Shown here one piece after another: positions 23,595-32,513 of a stretch of 51,196 bases of DNA (positions are counted from its first letter, which is position 1; the number at the start of each line of letters is the position of its first letter). The translations under genes were made by a program, and so were the position numbers. The stretch is from Arthrobacter ipis (lineage in GTDB: Bacteria; Actinomycetota; Actinomycetes; Actinomycetales; Micrococcaceae): the NCBI RefSeq assembly GCF_014694315.1, contig NZ_JAAOXD010000001.1, forward strand, positions 451,763-502,958. Direction: 5' to 3'. The notes under the pieces are model-generated. The model saw only the letters and a program-made list of their open reading frames with translations. It made no database searches and was not told the origin of the DNA.

Positions 23595-25943
23595 ATGACT
23601 GAACAGAACACCGCGTTCCCGTCCGCCTCCATCCTCGGCTACCCCCGCATCGGCCGCCGCCGCGAGCTGAAGAAGGCCGTTGAAGCCTACTGGGCAGGCA
23701 AGATCGACGCCGTTGCCCTGGACGCCGCCGCCAAGGAGATCCAGCTGGGCACCGCCAAGCGCCTGCAGGGCCTCGGGCTTACCGAAGCAGCAGCCGTTCC
23801 GGGCACGTTCTCCTTCTACGACCAGGTGCTCGACGCCGCTGCCCACGTCGGTGCCGTTCCCGCCCGTTTCGGCAACCTCCTCAACGCCGAGGGACAGCTG
23901 GACATCGACGGCTACTTCACCCTGGCCCGCGGCAACAAGGAACAGCAGCCGCTTGAAATGACCAAGTGGTTCGACACCAACTACCACTACCTCGTGCCGG
24001 AAATCGGCCCGGAGACCAACTTCTCGCTGACCTCAAACCGCATCGTTGAGGAGTTCGAATACGCCCTCGCCAACGGCGTGGAGACCCGCCCGTACATCGT
24101 CGGCCCCGTCACCTTCCTGCTGCTGAGCAAGGCTTCCGACGACGCCCCCGCTGGCTTCAGCCCGCTGTCCCGCCTCGAGGACATCCTGCCGGTCTACACC
24201 GCGCTGCTCGGGAAGCTGGCCGCCGCTGGCGCCAGCTGGATCCAGCTGGACGAGCCCGCCCTGGTTGTGGACCAGGACACCCCTGAGCAGGAGATCCAGG
24301 CCGCCGTAGCCCGTGCCTACGAGGTCCTCGCCGCTGCCGCCAGCCGCCCGCAGCTGTTCGTCTCCACTCCGTACGGCGCACTCAACGGCCAGCTCGGCAC
24401 CCTTGCCGCTACGGACATTGACGCCCTGCACATCGACGTCTTCAAGGGCGAGGTTCCCTCCGCCGCAGCCCTGGCTGCGCTGGGCAGCAAGACCCTCGTT
24501 GCTGGCGTCGTGGACGGCCACAACATCTGGCGCAACGATCTTGCCGCCTCGGCTAACAAGATCGCCGAACTGCAGAAGAGCGTCGCCAAGCTGGCCATCA
24601 GCACCTCCACCTCCACCCAGCACGTCCCGCACGACGTCACAGAAGAGGCCCAGCTGTCCGAGCAGCTGCGCAGCTGGCTGGCTTTCGCCGACCAGAAGGC
24701 CGTTGAGGTTGTGACCCTCGCCGGCCTGCTGACCGACGCCGCCACCGGTGTTCAATCAAGGGATGTCCAGCCGGCCATCGACGAGGCCACCCGCGTCATC
24801 GCCTCCCGCGCCGAAGCCGAGGGTGTCCGCCGCGCCGACGTCCGCGCCCGTACCGAGGCCCTGACCCCGGCCGACTTCAACCGCTCCGAGTACGCGGTCC
24901 GCGAAGCCGCCCAGGAAGCTGCACTGCACCTGCCGCCGCTGCCCACCACCACCATCGGCTCGTTCCCGCAGACCTCGGAAATCCGTTCGGCCCGCGCCCG
25001 CAACAACAAGGGGGACCTGACCAACGAGCAGTACGAACAGCTCATGAAGGACGAGATCAAGCGTGTTGTTGAGCTGCAGGAAGAGCTCGGCTACGACGTC
25101 CTGGTACATGGCGAGCCCGAGCGCAACGACATGGTCCAGTACTTCGCCGAGAACCTCGAAGGCTTCGACGTCACGGTCCACGGCTGGGTCCAGTCCTACG
25201 GCTCCCGCTGCACCCGCCCGTCCATCCTCTGGGGCGACGTCACCCGCAGCGCCCCCATCACGGTGGCCTGGGCGGAATACGCCCAGTCCCTGACCAACAA
25301 GCCGATGAAGGGCATGCTCACCGGTCCGGTCACCATCCTGGCCTGGTCCTTCGTCCGCGACGACCAGCCCTTGGGCGAGACCGCCAACCAGGTGGGCCTG
25401 GCCCTGCGCGATGAGATCGCCGACCTCGAAGCTGCCGGCATCAAGATCATCCAGGTTGACGAGCCCGCCCTGCGTGAACTGCTCCCGCTGCGCAAGGCAG
25501 ACCAGCCCGCCTACCTGGAGTGGTCCGTCAACTCCTTCCGCCTGTCCACCGCCGGTGCGGCCGACGCCACGCAGATCCACACGCACCTGTGCTACTCCGA
25601 GTTCGGCGCGATCATCGATGCCATCGACGGCCTGGACGCCGACGTGACCTCGATCGAAGCTGCCCGTTCCCGCATGGAGGTTGTCCACGACCTCGAGTCC
25701 CACGGCTTCGGCCGCGGCGTCGGGCCCGGCGTTTACGACATCCACTCGCCGCGCGTCCCGGGCAAGCAGGAAGTCACCGAACTGCTGAGCACCGCCGTGA
25801 AGCACGTTCCGTCCCGCCAGCTCTGGGTCAACCCGGACTGCGGCCTGAAGACCCGCGGCTACGCCGAGACCGAAGCGTCTCTGCGCAACCTGGTCGAGGC
25901 CACCAAGACGGTCCGCGCCGAGCTGCTCGAAGGCGCCAAGTAG
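23595..25943 (+). CDS. metE: Cobalamin-independent methionine synthase
   Basis: Transfers the methyl group of 5-methyl-THF (polyglutamate) to homocysteine with a zinc-bound thiolate. The 782-residue protein has the double-barrel layout: N-terminal folate-binding half with GYPRIGRRRELKKA, and the C-terminal catalytic half with zinc ligands H664 and C666 in HTHLC and C749 in NPDCGLKTRGY. AAGGAAC precedes the ATG. There is no B12 riboswitch in front of it, so repression by cobalamin, common for metE, is not evident. A strong terminator follows. Confidence 0.97.
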   Translation: MTEQNTAFPSASILGYPRIGRRRELKKAVEAYWAGKIDAVALDAAAKEIQLGTAKRLQGLGLTEAAAVPGTFSFYDQVLDAAAHVGAVPARFGNLLNAEGQLDIDGYFTLARGNKEQQPLEMTKWFDTNYHYLVPEIGPETNFSLTSNRIVEEFEYALANGVETRPYIVGPVTFLLLSKASDDAPAGFSPLSRLEDILPVYTALLGKLAAAGASWIQLDEPALVVDQDTPEQEIQAAVARAYEVLAAAASRPQLFVSTPYGALNGQLGTLAATDIDALHIDVFKGEVPSAAALAALGSKTLVAGVVDGHNIWRNDLAASANKIAELQKSVAKLAISTSTSTQHVPHDVTEEAQLSEQLRSWLAFADQKAVEVVTLAGLLTDAATGVQSRDVQPAIDEATRVIASRAEAEGVRRADVRARTEALTPADFNRSEYAVREAAQEAALHLPPLPTTTIGSFPQTSEIRSARARNNKGDLTNEQYEQLMKDEIKRVVELQEELGYDVLVHGEPERNDMVQYFAENLEGFDVTVHGWVQSYGSRCTRPSILWGDVTRSAPITVAWAEYAQSLTNKPMKGMLTGPVTILAWSFVRDDQPLGETANQVGLALRDEIADLEAAGIKIIQVDEPALRELLPLRKADQPAYLEWSVNSFRLSTAGAADATQIHTHLCYSEFGAIIDAIDGLDADVTSIEAARSRMEVVHDLESHGFGRGVGPGVYDIHSPRVPGKQEVTELLSTAVKHVPSRQLWVNPDCGLKTRGYAETEASLRNLVEATKTVRAELLEGAK

Positions 25944-25966
25944 TAAAAAAGCACCACGAACGAACC

Positions 25967-26006
25967 GGCGCCCGTCACCGAAAAGGTGACGGGCGCCGTC
26001 GTTATT
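25967..26006 (+). terminator. Intrinsic terminator after metE
   Basis: A 13-bp stem (25967-25979 with 25985-25997), loop GAAAA, then GTCGTTATT. The stem can be extended by AACGA/TCGTT across a small internal loop. Confidence 0.88.
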
Positions 26007-26129
26007 AACCATCGACTGCTCCCCACCGGCTCCCTCGCCTCACAAGTTCGGCCAGGGAACCCTGCCGGCGTGGGCCCAGCGCCGTTTTCAGCGCGCAAAA
26101 GGGCAGTTATGGAGCAATCGATGGGAGGT

Positions 26130-26639
26130 TCAGGACTCCCAGACGATTTCGTCGTCGACGACGCCGTCCTCGTCCGCGGACGCCACCAGGACCTCGTCGG
26201 TGAAGTGCTCGCCCAGGGTGAAGTCCAGGACGAAGTAGCGTTCGGGCTGGCCGGGGTAGATTCCCACGTGGCCGAGCTTCAGGGCCTTGAGGAACACCGC
26301 ATTGGTGAGCTGGCTCTTCTCCTTCACGCCGAAGACCTTCTGCAGGTGCTCGTCCTTGATGGCGTTGCAGTGGAAGCGGAGGTATTCCTGCGGGCTGGTG
26401 CCATCCTGCTCGAGTTCCTCGGCGATCATCTCCCTCACCTCGTCCACGAGCTCGGGGAGGTACCGCAGCCGGTAGTCCACCTTGTGCATGGCCGCTTCGT
26501 CGAAGTGGTCATGGGCGTTGATGTTCAGGTCCAGCTCAAGGCGTTGTCCGGCCAGTTCGTGCTCCGCGGCAACGTTATGGTCCCTGCCGTGGTTCAGCTC
26601 GATTACTCCGAAGTGCTGGCTCGCTACCTTGGTGGTCAT
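26130..26639 (-). CDS. DUF2004 family protein
   Basis: A 169-residue soluble protein of unknown function. The whole sequence resembles the DUF2004 family: an N-terminal segment VIELNHGRDHNV, a middle helical part rich in His and acidic residues, and a C-terminal beta-rich part YFVLDFTLGEHFTDEVLVAS. ATG 26639 is chosen because natural-looking sequence starts there; the frame is open 13 codons further upstream, into the LysR-side intergenic DNA. It ends convergently with metE and may follow the LysR gene on one transcript, 45 bases apart. Confidence 0.78.
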   Translation of the reverse strand: MTTKVASQHFGVIELNHGRDHNVAAEHELAGQRLELDLNINAHDHFDEAAMHKVDYRLRYLPELVDEVREMIAEELEQDGTSPQEYLRFHCNAIKDEHLQKVFGVKEKSQLTNAVFLKALKLGHVGIYPGQPERYFVLDFTLGEHFTDEVLVASADEDGVVDDEIVWES

Positions 26640-26684
26640 ATCTTCAACATAGACCCGAAAAGCAGAGCATTCCAGCATCGGGGA

Positions 26685-27602
26685 TCATTTAACTGACTGC
26701 CCCAGGCCGCCCATCGTTTCGGCCAGCAGGTCAACGAACAGCTGTACCCGGGCCGTCTTCTTGTCGTTGATGAGCAGCGCGAAGACGTTGCGGGCCAGCC
26801 GGATTTCAGGAACGTCCAGCACCACGACGCCGGCCGGCCGGTGCAGCAGCGCAAGTTCCGGCACCAGCGCCGCCCCCAGCCCGGCGGCGGCCATTTCGAG
26901 GCTGGCATGGAAGTCGTCGCTGTACGCCACCACGCGCGGGTGGAGGTTGCAGCCGGCGAAGAGCCGCTCAATGACGGTGGCATCGCTCGTGCCGGGGTGG
27001 TGCATGATCCACGGCATGTCCGACAGATGGTCCGCGGCCACTTTCGCCTCGCTGCGGAATCCCCAGCCGGCGGGAAGGACCACGCGGAAGTTGTCGTCAC
27101 CGATCCACTGCCGGTTGATGGTGTGGGGCCAGGCCAGCCCGGACTGTCCCACCTGGTACACCAGCGCCACATCTGTGTCGCCGCCGGTGCGCAGCCCCTG
27201 GATGGTCTGGGCGGGTTCGGCGACGGATACCCGCAGGTCGATCCCCAGGTCCTTCCACGCGGGACTGCGCAGGATCCGCGGCAGCACATAGGTGGCGAGG
27301 CTCGGGAAGATACCCAGCCGCAGCTCCTGGCTCGTGGCGTCCTGCGTTTTGGAGGCCGCGGCCATCAGCGCCTCGATGTCCGTCAGGACCTTGGCTGCGT
27401 GGCGCGCCATAACCATCGCGGCGTCCGTAGGAACCACGCTCCGGGCGGAGCGCTGGAACAGGCGGACGCCCGTGTCACGCTCCAGGGCGGACATCTGCTG
27501 GGACACGGCTGAGGCGGTGTAGCCAAGCCTGCTCGCCGCGGCCGCGAAGGAACCAAGCCGCGTCACCTCAAGGAGCGTCCTCAAATGCACGGGGTTGACC
27601 AC
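26685..27602 (-). CDS. LysR family transcriptional regulator
   Basis: DNA-binding regulator, 305 residues. The N-terminal winged helix-turn-helix (about 1-60) includes GSFAAAASRLGYTASAVSQQ and the ALERDTGVRLF wing. The C-terminal periplasmic-binding-like domain (about 90-295) binds an unknown effector. It is divergent from the flavin oxidoreductase/DUF1365/cyclopropane synthase cluster, whose start is 132 bases away, so it may control that cluster as LysR proteins often do with divergent neighbours. Confidence 0.92.
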   Translation of the reverse strand: MVNPVHLRTLLEVTRLGSFAAAASRLGYTASAVSQQMSALERDTGVRLFQRSARSVVPTDAAMVMARHAAKVLTDIEALMAAASKTQDATSQELRLGIFPSLATYVLPRILRSPAWKDLGIDLRVSVAEPAQTIQGLRTGGDTDVALVYQVGQSGLAWPHTINRQWIGDDNFRVVLPAGWGFRSEAKVAADHLSDMPWIMHHPGTSDATVIERLFAGCNLHPRVVAYSDDFHASLEMAAAGLGAALVPELALLHRPAGVVVLDVPEIRLARNVFALLINDKKTARVQLFVDLLAETMGGLGQSVK

Positions 27603-27734
27603 CAGCCAACCTTACTCCGGCCGCTCAGTGGCAGGAAAAGCGGCGAAAAAAGGCCACCCATCCGGCACGCAGTACTGCTCCGAATAGCCCGTAACTACCA
27701 ATTCCCCGGCAACTGTTCAGCAGAGGAGCGAAGA

Positions 27735-29105
27735 TTGTCACCGAGCCCAGCATGGAGTGCAGACGAGAGGCGGCGGGTCGCCGTCGTCGGAAGCGGAGTG
27801 GCGGGCCTGACGGCCGCGCATATCCTCAGCCGCCGGGACCACGTGACCCTCTTCGAGGCGGATTCCCGGCCGGGCGGACATGCCCACACGCACGACGTCC
27901 CGCAGGACTCGGGGAGCCTCGCCGTGGACACCGGCTTCATTGTGCACAACAACCGCACCTACCCGAACCTCATCCGGCTGTTCGCTGAGCTCGGCGTCGA
28001 GACGCAGAATTCGGACATGACCATGAGCATCCGCTGCGACGGCTGCGGCCTGGAGTACGCCGGGGCCAAGGGCGCTTCCGGTGTCTTTGCCAGGCCTGCC
28101 AACCTCGCACGGCCCCGGTTCCTGCTGATGCTTGCCGAGATCCTGCGGTTCTGGCGGAAGGCGCGGGCGCTGCTGGCCGCCGGCGCGTCACGTCCCGGGG
28201 GACAGGAGGAAACGCTGGGCGAGTTCCTTGCACGCGAACGCTTCAGCGACTACTTCACCTCGCACTTCATGGCGCCGGTGGTCAGCGCGGTCTGGTCCTG
28301 CGACCCCACCACCGCCCTCGCCTATCCCGCCCGGTACCTCTTCACCTTTCTCGAACACCACGGCATGCTCGGCGTCAAAGGCTCGCCGCAGTGGAAGACG
28401 GTGAAGGGAGGATCCCGGCGCTATGTTGACCGTGTGGTCGACGGTCTCCAGGATGTCCGCCTCTCCAGTGCTGTCCTCGCCGTGCACCGGATCCCAACCG
28501 GAGTGGAGATTACGACGGCGGCCGGAACCGAGCACTTCGACGCCGCGGTCATCGCGGCGCACCCCCGCGAAGCACTTGCCATGATGGCGGAGCCGAGCCC
28601 GGCAGAGGTCCAGATTCTGGGGCACATCCCGTATTCCGTCAACCACATCAAGTTCCACCGCGATCCGGCGGTCCTGCCGCGCAGCGGCGCTGCCCGCGCG
28701 TCGTGGAACTACCGGCTGCCGTCCTGTACTGCCCGTCCCGGGCACGTCCTGGTCAGCTACGACCTCACGCGGCTGCAGCGGCTCACCCCCGGCGACGGCG
28801 GCAGCTACATCGTGAGCCTCGGCGAATCGGAACTGATCGAACCGGAGTCCGTGCTGCAGGACCTCGTGTATGAGCACCCCCAGTACACGCCTGAATCCAT
28901 GGCCGCCCAGGGGAGACTCGGGGAGTTGGGCGATCACCGGCTGGCTTTCGCGGGGGCCTACCACGGCTGGGGATTCCACGAGGACGGCGCCGCCTCCGGT
29001 GTGCGCGCGGCCGCCCAGCTTGGCCGCGAGTGGGAGGACCCTTTCGCTTTTGTTTCGGACCCTGCGGCTACGGATGCCGGGCAGGCCGCGGAGCTAGTGC
29101 CATGA
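27735..29105 (+). CDS. FAD-dependent amine-oxidase-like oxidoreductase (COG2907 type)
   Basis: First gene of a coupled trio for cyclopropane or related fatty-acid modification. The 456-residue protein has the Rossmann FAD motif GSGVAG (19-24) followed by FEADSRPGGHAHTHD, the signature of the COG2907 NAD/FAD-binding family, and HWG-like C-terminal AYHGWGFHEDG. TTG 27735 is chosen because GAGGAG lies six bases upstream; the frame is open to 27585 but overlaps the LysR start. The stop overlaps the next start (ATGA). The reaction is not established for this family; association with Cfa is frequent in bacteria. Confidence 0.87.
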   Translation: MSPSPAWSADERRRVAVVGSGVAGLTAAHILSRRDHVTLFEADSRPGGHAHTHDVPQDSGSLAVDTGFIVHNNRTYPNLIRLFAELGVETQNSDMTMSIRCDGCGLEYAGAKGASGVFARPANLARPRFLLMLAEILRFWRKARALLAAGASRPGGQEETLGEFLARERFSDYFTSHFMAPVVSAVWSCDPTTALAYPARYLFTFLEHHGMLGVKGSPQWKTVKGGSRRYVDRVVDGLQDVRLSSAVLAVHRIPTGVEITTAAGTEHFDAAVIAAHPREALAMMAEPSPAEVQILGHIPYSVNHIKFHRDPAVLPRSGAARASWNYRLPSCTARPGHVLVSYDLTRLQRLTPGDGGSYIVSLGESELIEPESVLQDLVYEHPQYTPESMAAQGRLGELGDHRLAFAGAYHGWGFHEDGAASGVRAAAQLGREWEDPFAFVSDPAATDAGQAAELVP

Positions 29106-29827
29106 CCGCGGCGATCTACCGGACCAGCATCCGCCATGTGCGGCGCGATCCGCTGAAGAACGCCTTCACCTACCGCAGCTACAGCTGGTATGTCGACGTC
29201 GACAACCTGCCAAGACTGCCCTGGTGGCTGCGGCCCCTCGCCGGATTCCATGCGAAGGACCATCTGGGGGATCCCGCGGCAAGCATCCGCGAGAACGTGG
29301 ACCGCTTCCTCGCCGTGAACGGCGTAGAGCCCGACGGCGGCACGGTCACCATGCTGGCCAACGCCAGGGTGCTGGGACACGTCTTCAACCCGATCAGCAT
29401 CTTCTGGTGCCACCGTGCCGACGGCGCGCTGCGCGCTGTCATCGCCGAGGTCCACAACACCTACGGCGAACGGCACTGCTACCTTCTGCATCCCGACGGC
29501 GCCGGCCGTGCGCGCACCAACAAGGAATTCTTCGTGTCCCCGTTCAACGAGGTGGACGGCAGCTACCGGATGAGCCTGCCCGAACCGGCGGGAGGGCTCG
29601 CCGTGGCAGTGGTGCTGGAGCGCCCCGGGCGGAAGCCTTTCACCGCCACCATGACCGGCGTCCGGCGGCCCGCCACAGCCGGCAGCATCCTGGCGGCGGC
29701 GGCCGCGGTTCCGCTTGCGCCGCTCCGCCTGGTGCTGCAGATCCGCTGGCAGGGAATCAAACTCTGGGCCCGCGGGTTGCCCACCACCCACCGTCCCGAC
29801 CACCGAGCACAGGAGGCCGTCTCGTGA
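29102..29827 (+). CDS. DUF1365 family protein
   Basis: A 241-residue protein of the DUF1365 family, commonly encoded between a COG2907 flavoprotein and a cyclopropane synthase. The family segments HVRRDPLKNAFTYRSY near the start, NPISIFWC, EVHNTYGERHCY and KEFFVSPFN are present. Start ATG 29102 overlaps the previous stop by ATGA and its own stop overlaps the next start (GTGA), so translation of the three genes is coupled. Function unknown; a role in lipid modification is inferred from context. Confidence 0.88.
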   Translation: MTAAIYRTSIRHVRRDPLKNAFTYRSYSWYVDVDNLPRLPWWLRPLAGFHAKDHLGDPAASIRENVDRFLAVNGVEPDGGTVTMLANARVLGHVFNPISIFWCHRADGALRAVIAEVHNTYGERHCYLLHPDGAGRARTNKEFFVSPFNEVDGSYRMSLPEPAGGLAVAVVLERPGRKPFTATMTGVRRPATAGSILAAAAAVPLAPLRLVLQIRWQGIKLWARGLPTTHRPDHRAQEAVS

Positions 29828-31182
29828 CTCTCACAGATCCGTCCTACACAGATCCGTCTTATGGGGACGCTCCGCACCAGGACAACACGCCAGGTGAGGG
29901 CTTCCGGGTACCGCCGGCGCCGGAGACCGTCGACGCGGCGGTGTGGCCCGGCGTCGCCCATCCGCCCTCGGGGGTAAAGGCGCAGGTGGCCGGCAAGGCC
30001 GCGGATTCCCTGTTCCGGGCGGCGGTCCGCCGCCTGCCGCTGCGGGTGGAATACCCCGACGGGACGGTGCTGGGCACCGGCGGTGCAGGCGCGCCGGCGA
30101 TGACCGTGGTGCGTCCGGTGGACTTCGCGGTCCGGATTGGCGACAACGGGCTGATCGGACTGGGGGAGTCCTTCATGGCGGGGGACTGGGAGGCGTTCGA
30201 CCTCGCCGCCGTCCTGGAGGTGTTTGCCTCCTCGGTGGACACGCTCATTCCCGCGCCGCTGCAGAGACTCCGGAGCCTGTACCTGCCGCGGGCGCCCCGG
30301 CAGGAGCGCAACACCGAGCAGAATACCCGCGGCAACATCTCCCGGCACTACGACCTCTCCAACGAGCTGTTCGGCAGCTTCCTGGACCGGACCATGAGCT
30401 ACTCCTCGGCGCTCTTTCCAGCCTCGGCGGGCCAGCTGGCTGAGGTGGGCTGGGACGCCCTGGCGGCAGCACAGCACGCCAAGATCGACAGGCTGCTGGA
30501 CAAGGCCGGGGTAGGGGAAGGTACGCGGCTGCTGGAGATCGGCACCGGCTGGGGAGAACTGGCCCTGCGGGCCGCAGCCCGGGGGGCCAGCGTGTACACG
30601 GTGACTCTCTCCAGTGAGCAGCAGACGCTCGCACAGCAGCGGATCGAGGAAGCCGGCTTCTCCGGGCAGGTCACGGTGGGTCTGCAGGACTACCGCGCCG
30701 TGGAAGGCGAGTACGACGCCGTCGTATCCGTGGAGATGATCGAGGCGGTGGGATACGACTACTGGCCCGTCTACTTCCAGACCATCGACCGGGTACTGGC
30801 GCCCGGCGGCAAGGTGGCCATTCAGGCCATCACCATGCCGCACGGCCGGATGCTCGCCACCCGCAACGCCTACACCTGGGTGCACAAGTACATCTTCCCC
30901 GGCGGGTTCCTGCCCTCGGTGCGGGCGATCGAGAGCGTCACGGAGCAGCACACCACCCTGCGGGTCCGTGAGCGCCGGGGGATGGGCGACCACTACGCCG
31001 CCACCCTGAGGCTGTGGGAGGAGCGGTTCCTGCAGCGTGCGCAGGAGGTGCGCGGGCTCGGATTCGACGAGGTCTTCCAGCGGATGTGGCTGTTCTACCT
31101 TTGCTACTCCCGGGCCGGCTTCCAGTCCGGATACCTGGATGTGCAGCAGATCGTCCTCGACCGCCGCGAGGCACAGCTCTAG
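29824..31182 (+). CDS. cfa: Cyclopropane-fatty-acyl-phospholipid synthase
   Basis: SAM-dependent enzyme that modifies double bonds of membrane lipid acyl chains. The 452-residue protein has an N-terminal substrate domain (about 50-160), the segment NTRGNISRHYDLSNELF, the SAM-binding EIGTGWGE (238-245), VSVEMIEAVG and the C-terminal FYLCYSRAGF with the expected cysteine. The GTG start at 29824 overlaps the DUF1365 stop. The upstream reading frame (open to 29224) is a shadow of DUF1365. The product could be cyclopropane or a methyl-branched chain. The stop codon lies inside a 22-bp tandem repeat. Confidence 0.93.
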   Translation: MTLTDPSYTDPSYGDAPHQDNTPGEGFRVPPAPETVDAAVWPGVAHPPSGVKAQVAGKAADSLFRAAVRRLPLRVEYPDGTVLGTGGAGAPAMTVVRPVDFAVRIGDNGLIGLGESFMAGDWEAFDLAAVLEVFASSVDTLIPAPLQRLRSLYLPRAPRQERNTEQNTRGNISRHYDLSNELFGSFLDRTMSYSSALFPASAGQLAEVGWDALAAAQHAKIDRLLDKAGVGEGTRLLEIGTGWGELALRAAARGASVYTVTLSSEQQTLAQQRIEEAGFSGQVTVGLQDYRAVEGEYDAVVSVEMIEAVGYDYWPVYFQTIDRVLAPGGKVAIQAITMPHGRMLATRNAYTWVHKYIFPGGFLPSVRAIESVTEQHTTLRVRERRGMGDHYAATLRLWEERFLQRAQEVRGLGFDEVFQRMWLFYLCYSRAGFQSGYLDVQQIVLDRREAQL

Positions 31183-31228
31183 CCGCCGGGAGGCTCAGCT
31201 CTAGCCGCCGGGAGGCTCAGCTCTAGCC
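31174..31228. repeat. 22-bp tandem repeat (2.5 copies) over the cfa stop codon
   Basis: Bases 31174-31195 and 31196-31217 are identical, and 31218-31228 repeat the first 11 bases. The unit contains the cfa stop TAG, so TAG occurs three times. Confidence 0.92.
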
Positions 31229-31244
31229 TGGCGTTCGCTTAATC

Positions 31245-31290
31245 ACAGCGGGGGTCCCGAAGCATGCTTCGGGACCCCCGCTGTTGTGTT
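31245..31290 (+). terminator. Intrinsic terminator after cfa
   Basis: A 40-base perfect palindrome (31245-31264 with 31265-31284), followed by TGTGTT. The stem is extremely GC-rich and ends the cfa transcript. Confidence 0.88.
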
Positions 31291-31679
31291 CCGGCCCACT
31301 CAAAAGGTGCCGTCGGGGGTGCCGCGACACGCCGTCTTCGGGGCGACACGCTGGGGTTTAAATGTGGCTAAGTACTCCACAGGGTGTGGATTCCGTCCAT
31401 CAAAAACCCGGAAATCCGGACATTTTGAGGGCACCGGCCTGTGGATTAAAAGTGCATTAAATGACATACTTGTAATACATCATCTTGGGGTCCCCTCCGG
31501 GGCCGCGCACTACATGTAGTATCGACATACAGATTGAGCGAGTGACCGGCGCAGGCCAGTACTGGACGGTAAGGTCCGGGCAGAGTCCACCGTTAGATGC
31601 CAGAGATTTCAATACCGAGACACCAGCAAGGTCTCAGAAGAGTGCAGCAGCAGTGACTTCAACAAAGGGGACAGGAACC
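31291..31679 (+). promoter_or_regulatory. nrd operon control region with NrdR-type box
   Basis: This 390-base region has no gene. It is AT-richer around 31440-31490, where the promoter probably lies (TAATAC at 31473-31478 is a possible -10). ACTACATGTAGT (31509-31520) matches the core of the NrdR box (CWAYATRTWG) exactly; NrdR represses ribonucleotide reductase genes. Only one clear box is seen, although sites usually come in pairs. Further down, CCAGTACTGG (31556-31565), ACGGT/ACCGT (31566-31570/31589-31593) and GAGAC/GTCTC (31617-31621/31631-31635) could fold in the leader RNA. Confidence 0.6.
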
Positions 31680-31925
31680 ATGACCGTTACGGTTTACACC
31701 AAGCCGGCCTGCGTACAGTGCAACGCCACCTACCGTGCACTGGACAAGAAGGGTATCGCCTACCAGAGCGTGGACATCTCCCAGGACGCGGACGCCCTTG
31801 AGCGCCTGAAGTCGCTCGGCTACATGCAGGCGCCGGTCGTCGTCACGGACCAGGACCACTGGTCCGGTTTCCGCCCGGACAAGATCGAAGAGCTGGCGCT
31901 GAGCGCCTCCGCTTCTGTGGCCTAA
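31680..31925 (+). CDS. nrdH: Glutaredoxin-like NrdH redoxin
   Basis: Small thiol redoxin that reduces class Ib ribonucleotide reductase and is itself reduced by thioredoxin reductase. The 81-residue protein has the redox motif CVQC at 11-14 and the NrdH-type WSGFRPDKI near the end, rather than glutathione-binding residues of true glutaredoxins. This fits actinobacteria, which use mycothiol instead of glutathione. The ATG at 31680 follows ACAGGAACC. First gene of nrdH-nrdI-nrdE. Confidence 0.96.
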   Translation: MTVTVYTKPACVQCNATYRALDKKGIAYQSVDISQDADALERLKSLGYMQAPVVVTDQDHWSGFRPDKIEELALSASASVA

Positions 31926-31980
31926 GGCTACGCCAACGCCGTTTCCGGCAGAGAATTCGCACGTAGATGAGGTGACTCCC

Positions 31981-32487
31981 ATGGCCGCACCGGCACTTGC
32001 CGATGCGCCGGCCGCAGCCCGTGCTGCGGACACGACGCCCGTCAACCAGACACCGCCTGTGAACCAGACTCACAGCCGCCTCATCTACTTTTCCTCGGCC
32101 TCGGAGAACACCAGCCGCTTTATCGCGAAGCTTGGTGCGGACGCGGCCAGGATCCCCCTGCACGCCAAGGATGAACGCCTTGTTGCCTGTGAACCGTTCG
32201 TGCTCGTGGTCCCCACCTACGGCGGGACGGGCGGCGAGGGCTCAGTGCCCAAGCAGGTCATCAGGTTCCTGAACAACCCGGACAACCGGCGCCTGCTCCG
32301 CGGCGTCATAGGTGCCGGAAACACGAATTTCGGGGACAACTACTGCATGGCGGGCGACATCATCGCCGCCAAATGCAAGGTCCCCCATCTATACAGGTTT
32401 GAACTCATGGGTACGCCGGAAGACGTCTCCCGCGTACGAAAAGGATTGGAAGAGTTTTGGACACGACTGTCGCAGACACAGAAGTAA
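31981..32487 (+). CDS. nrdI: Flavodoxin-like NrdI, class Ib reductase assembly protein
   Basis: FMN protein that delivers oxidant to assemble the dimanganese-tyrosyl cofactor of NrdF. The 168-residue product has a 34-residue Ala/Pro/Thr-rich extension, then [21 protein letters not shown] and [10 protein letters not shown], the NrdI flavin-binding loops. ATG 31981 is preferred, with GAGG about nine bases upstream; GTG 31972 is in frame. Its 3' end overlaps the longest nrdE frame by about 30 bases; with nrdE starting at 32514 the gap is 26 bases. Confidence 0.95.
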   Translation: MAAPALADAPAAARAADTTPVNQTPPVNQTHSRLIYFSSASENTSRFIAKLGADAARIPLHAKDERLVACEPFVLVVPTYGGTGGEGSVPKQVIRFLNNPDNRRLLRGVIGAGNTNFGDNYCMAGDIIAAKCKVPHLYRFELMGTPEDVSRVRKGLEEFWTRLSQTQK

Positions 32488-32513
32488 CCAGGCCCGAAGG
32501 AAAGGACGCGTCC

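Noticed and set aside
24756..26012. Antisense open frame opposite metE
   Set aside because: Explained by codon bias of metE; no ribosome site.
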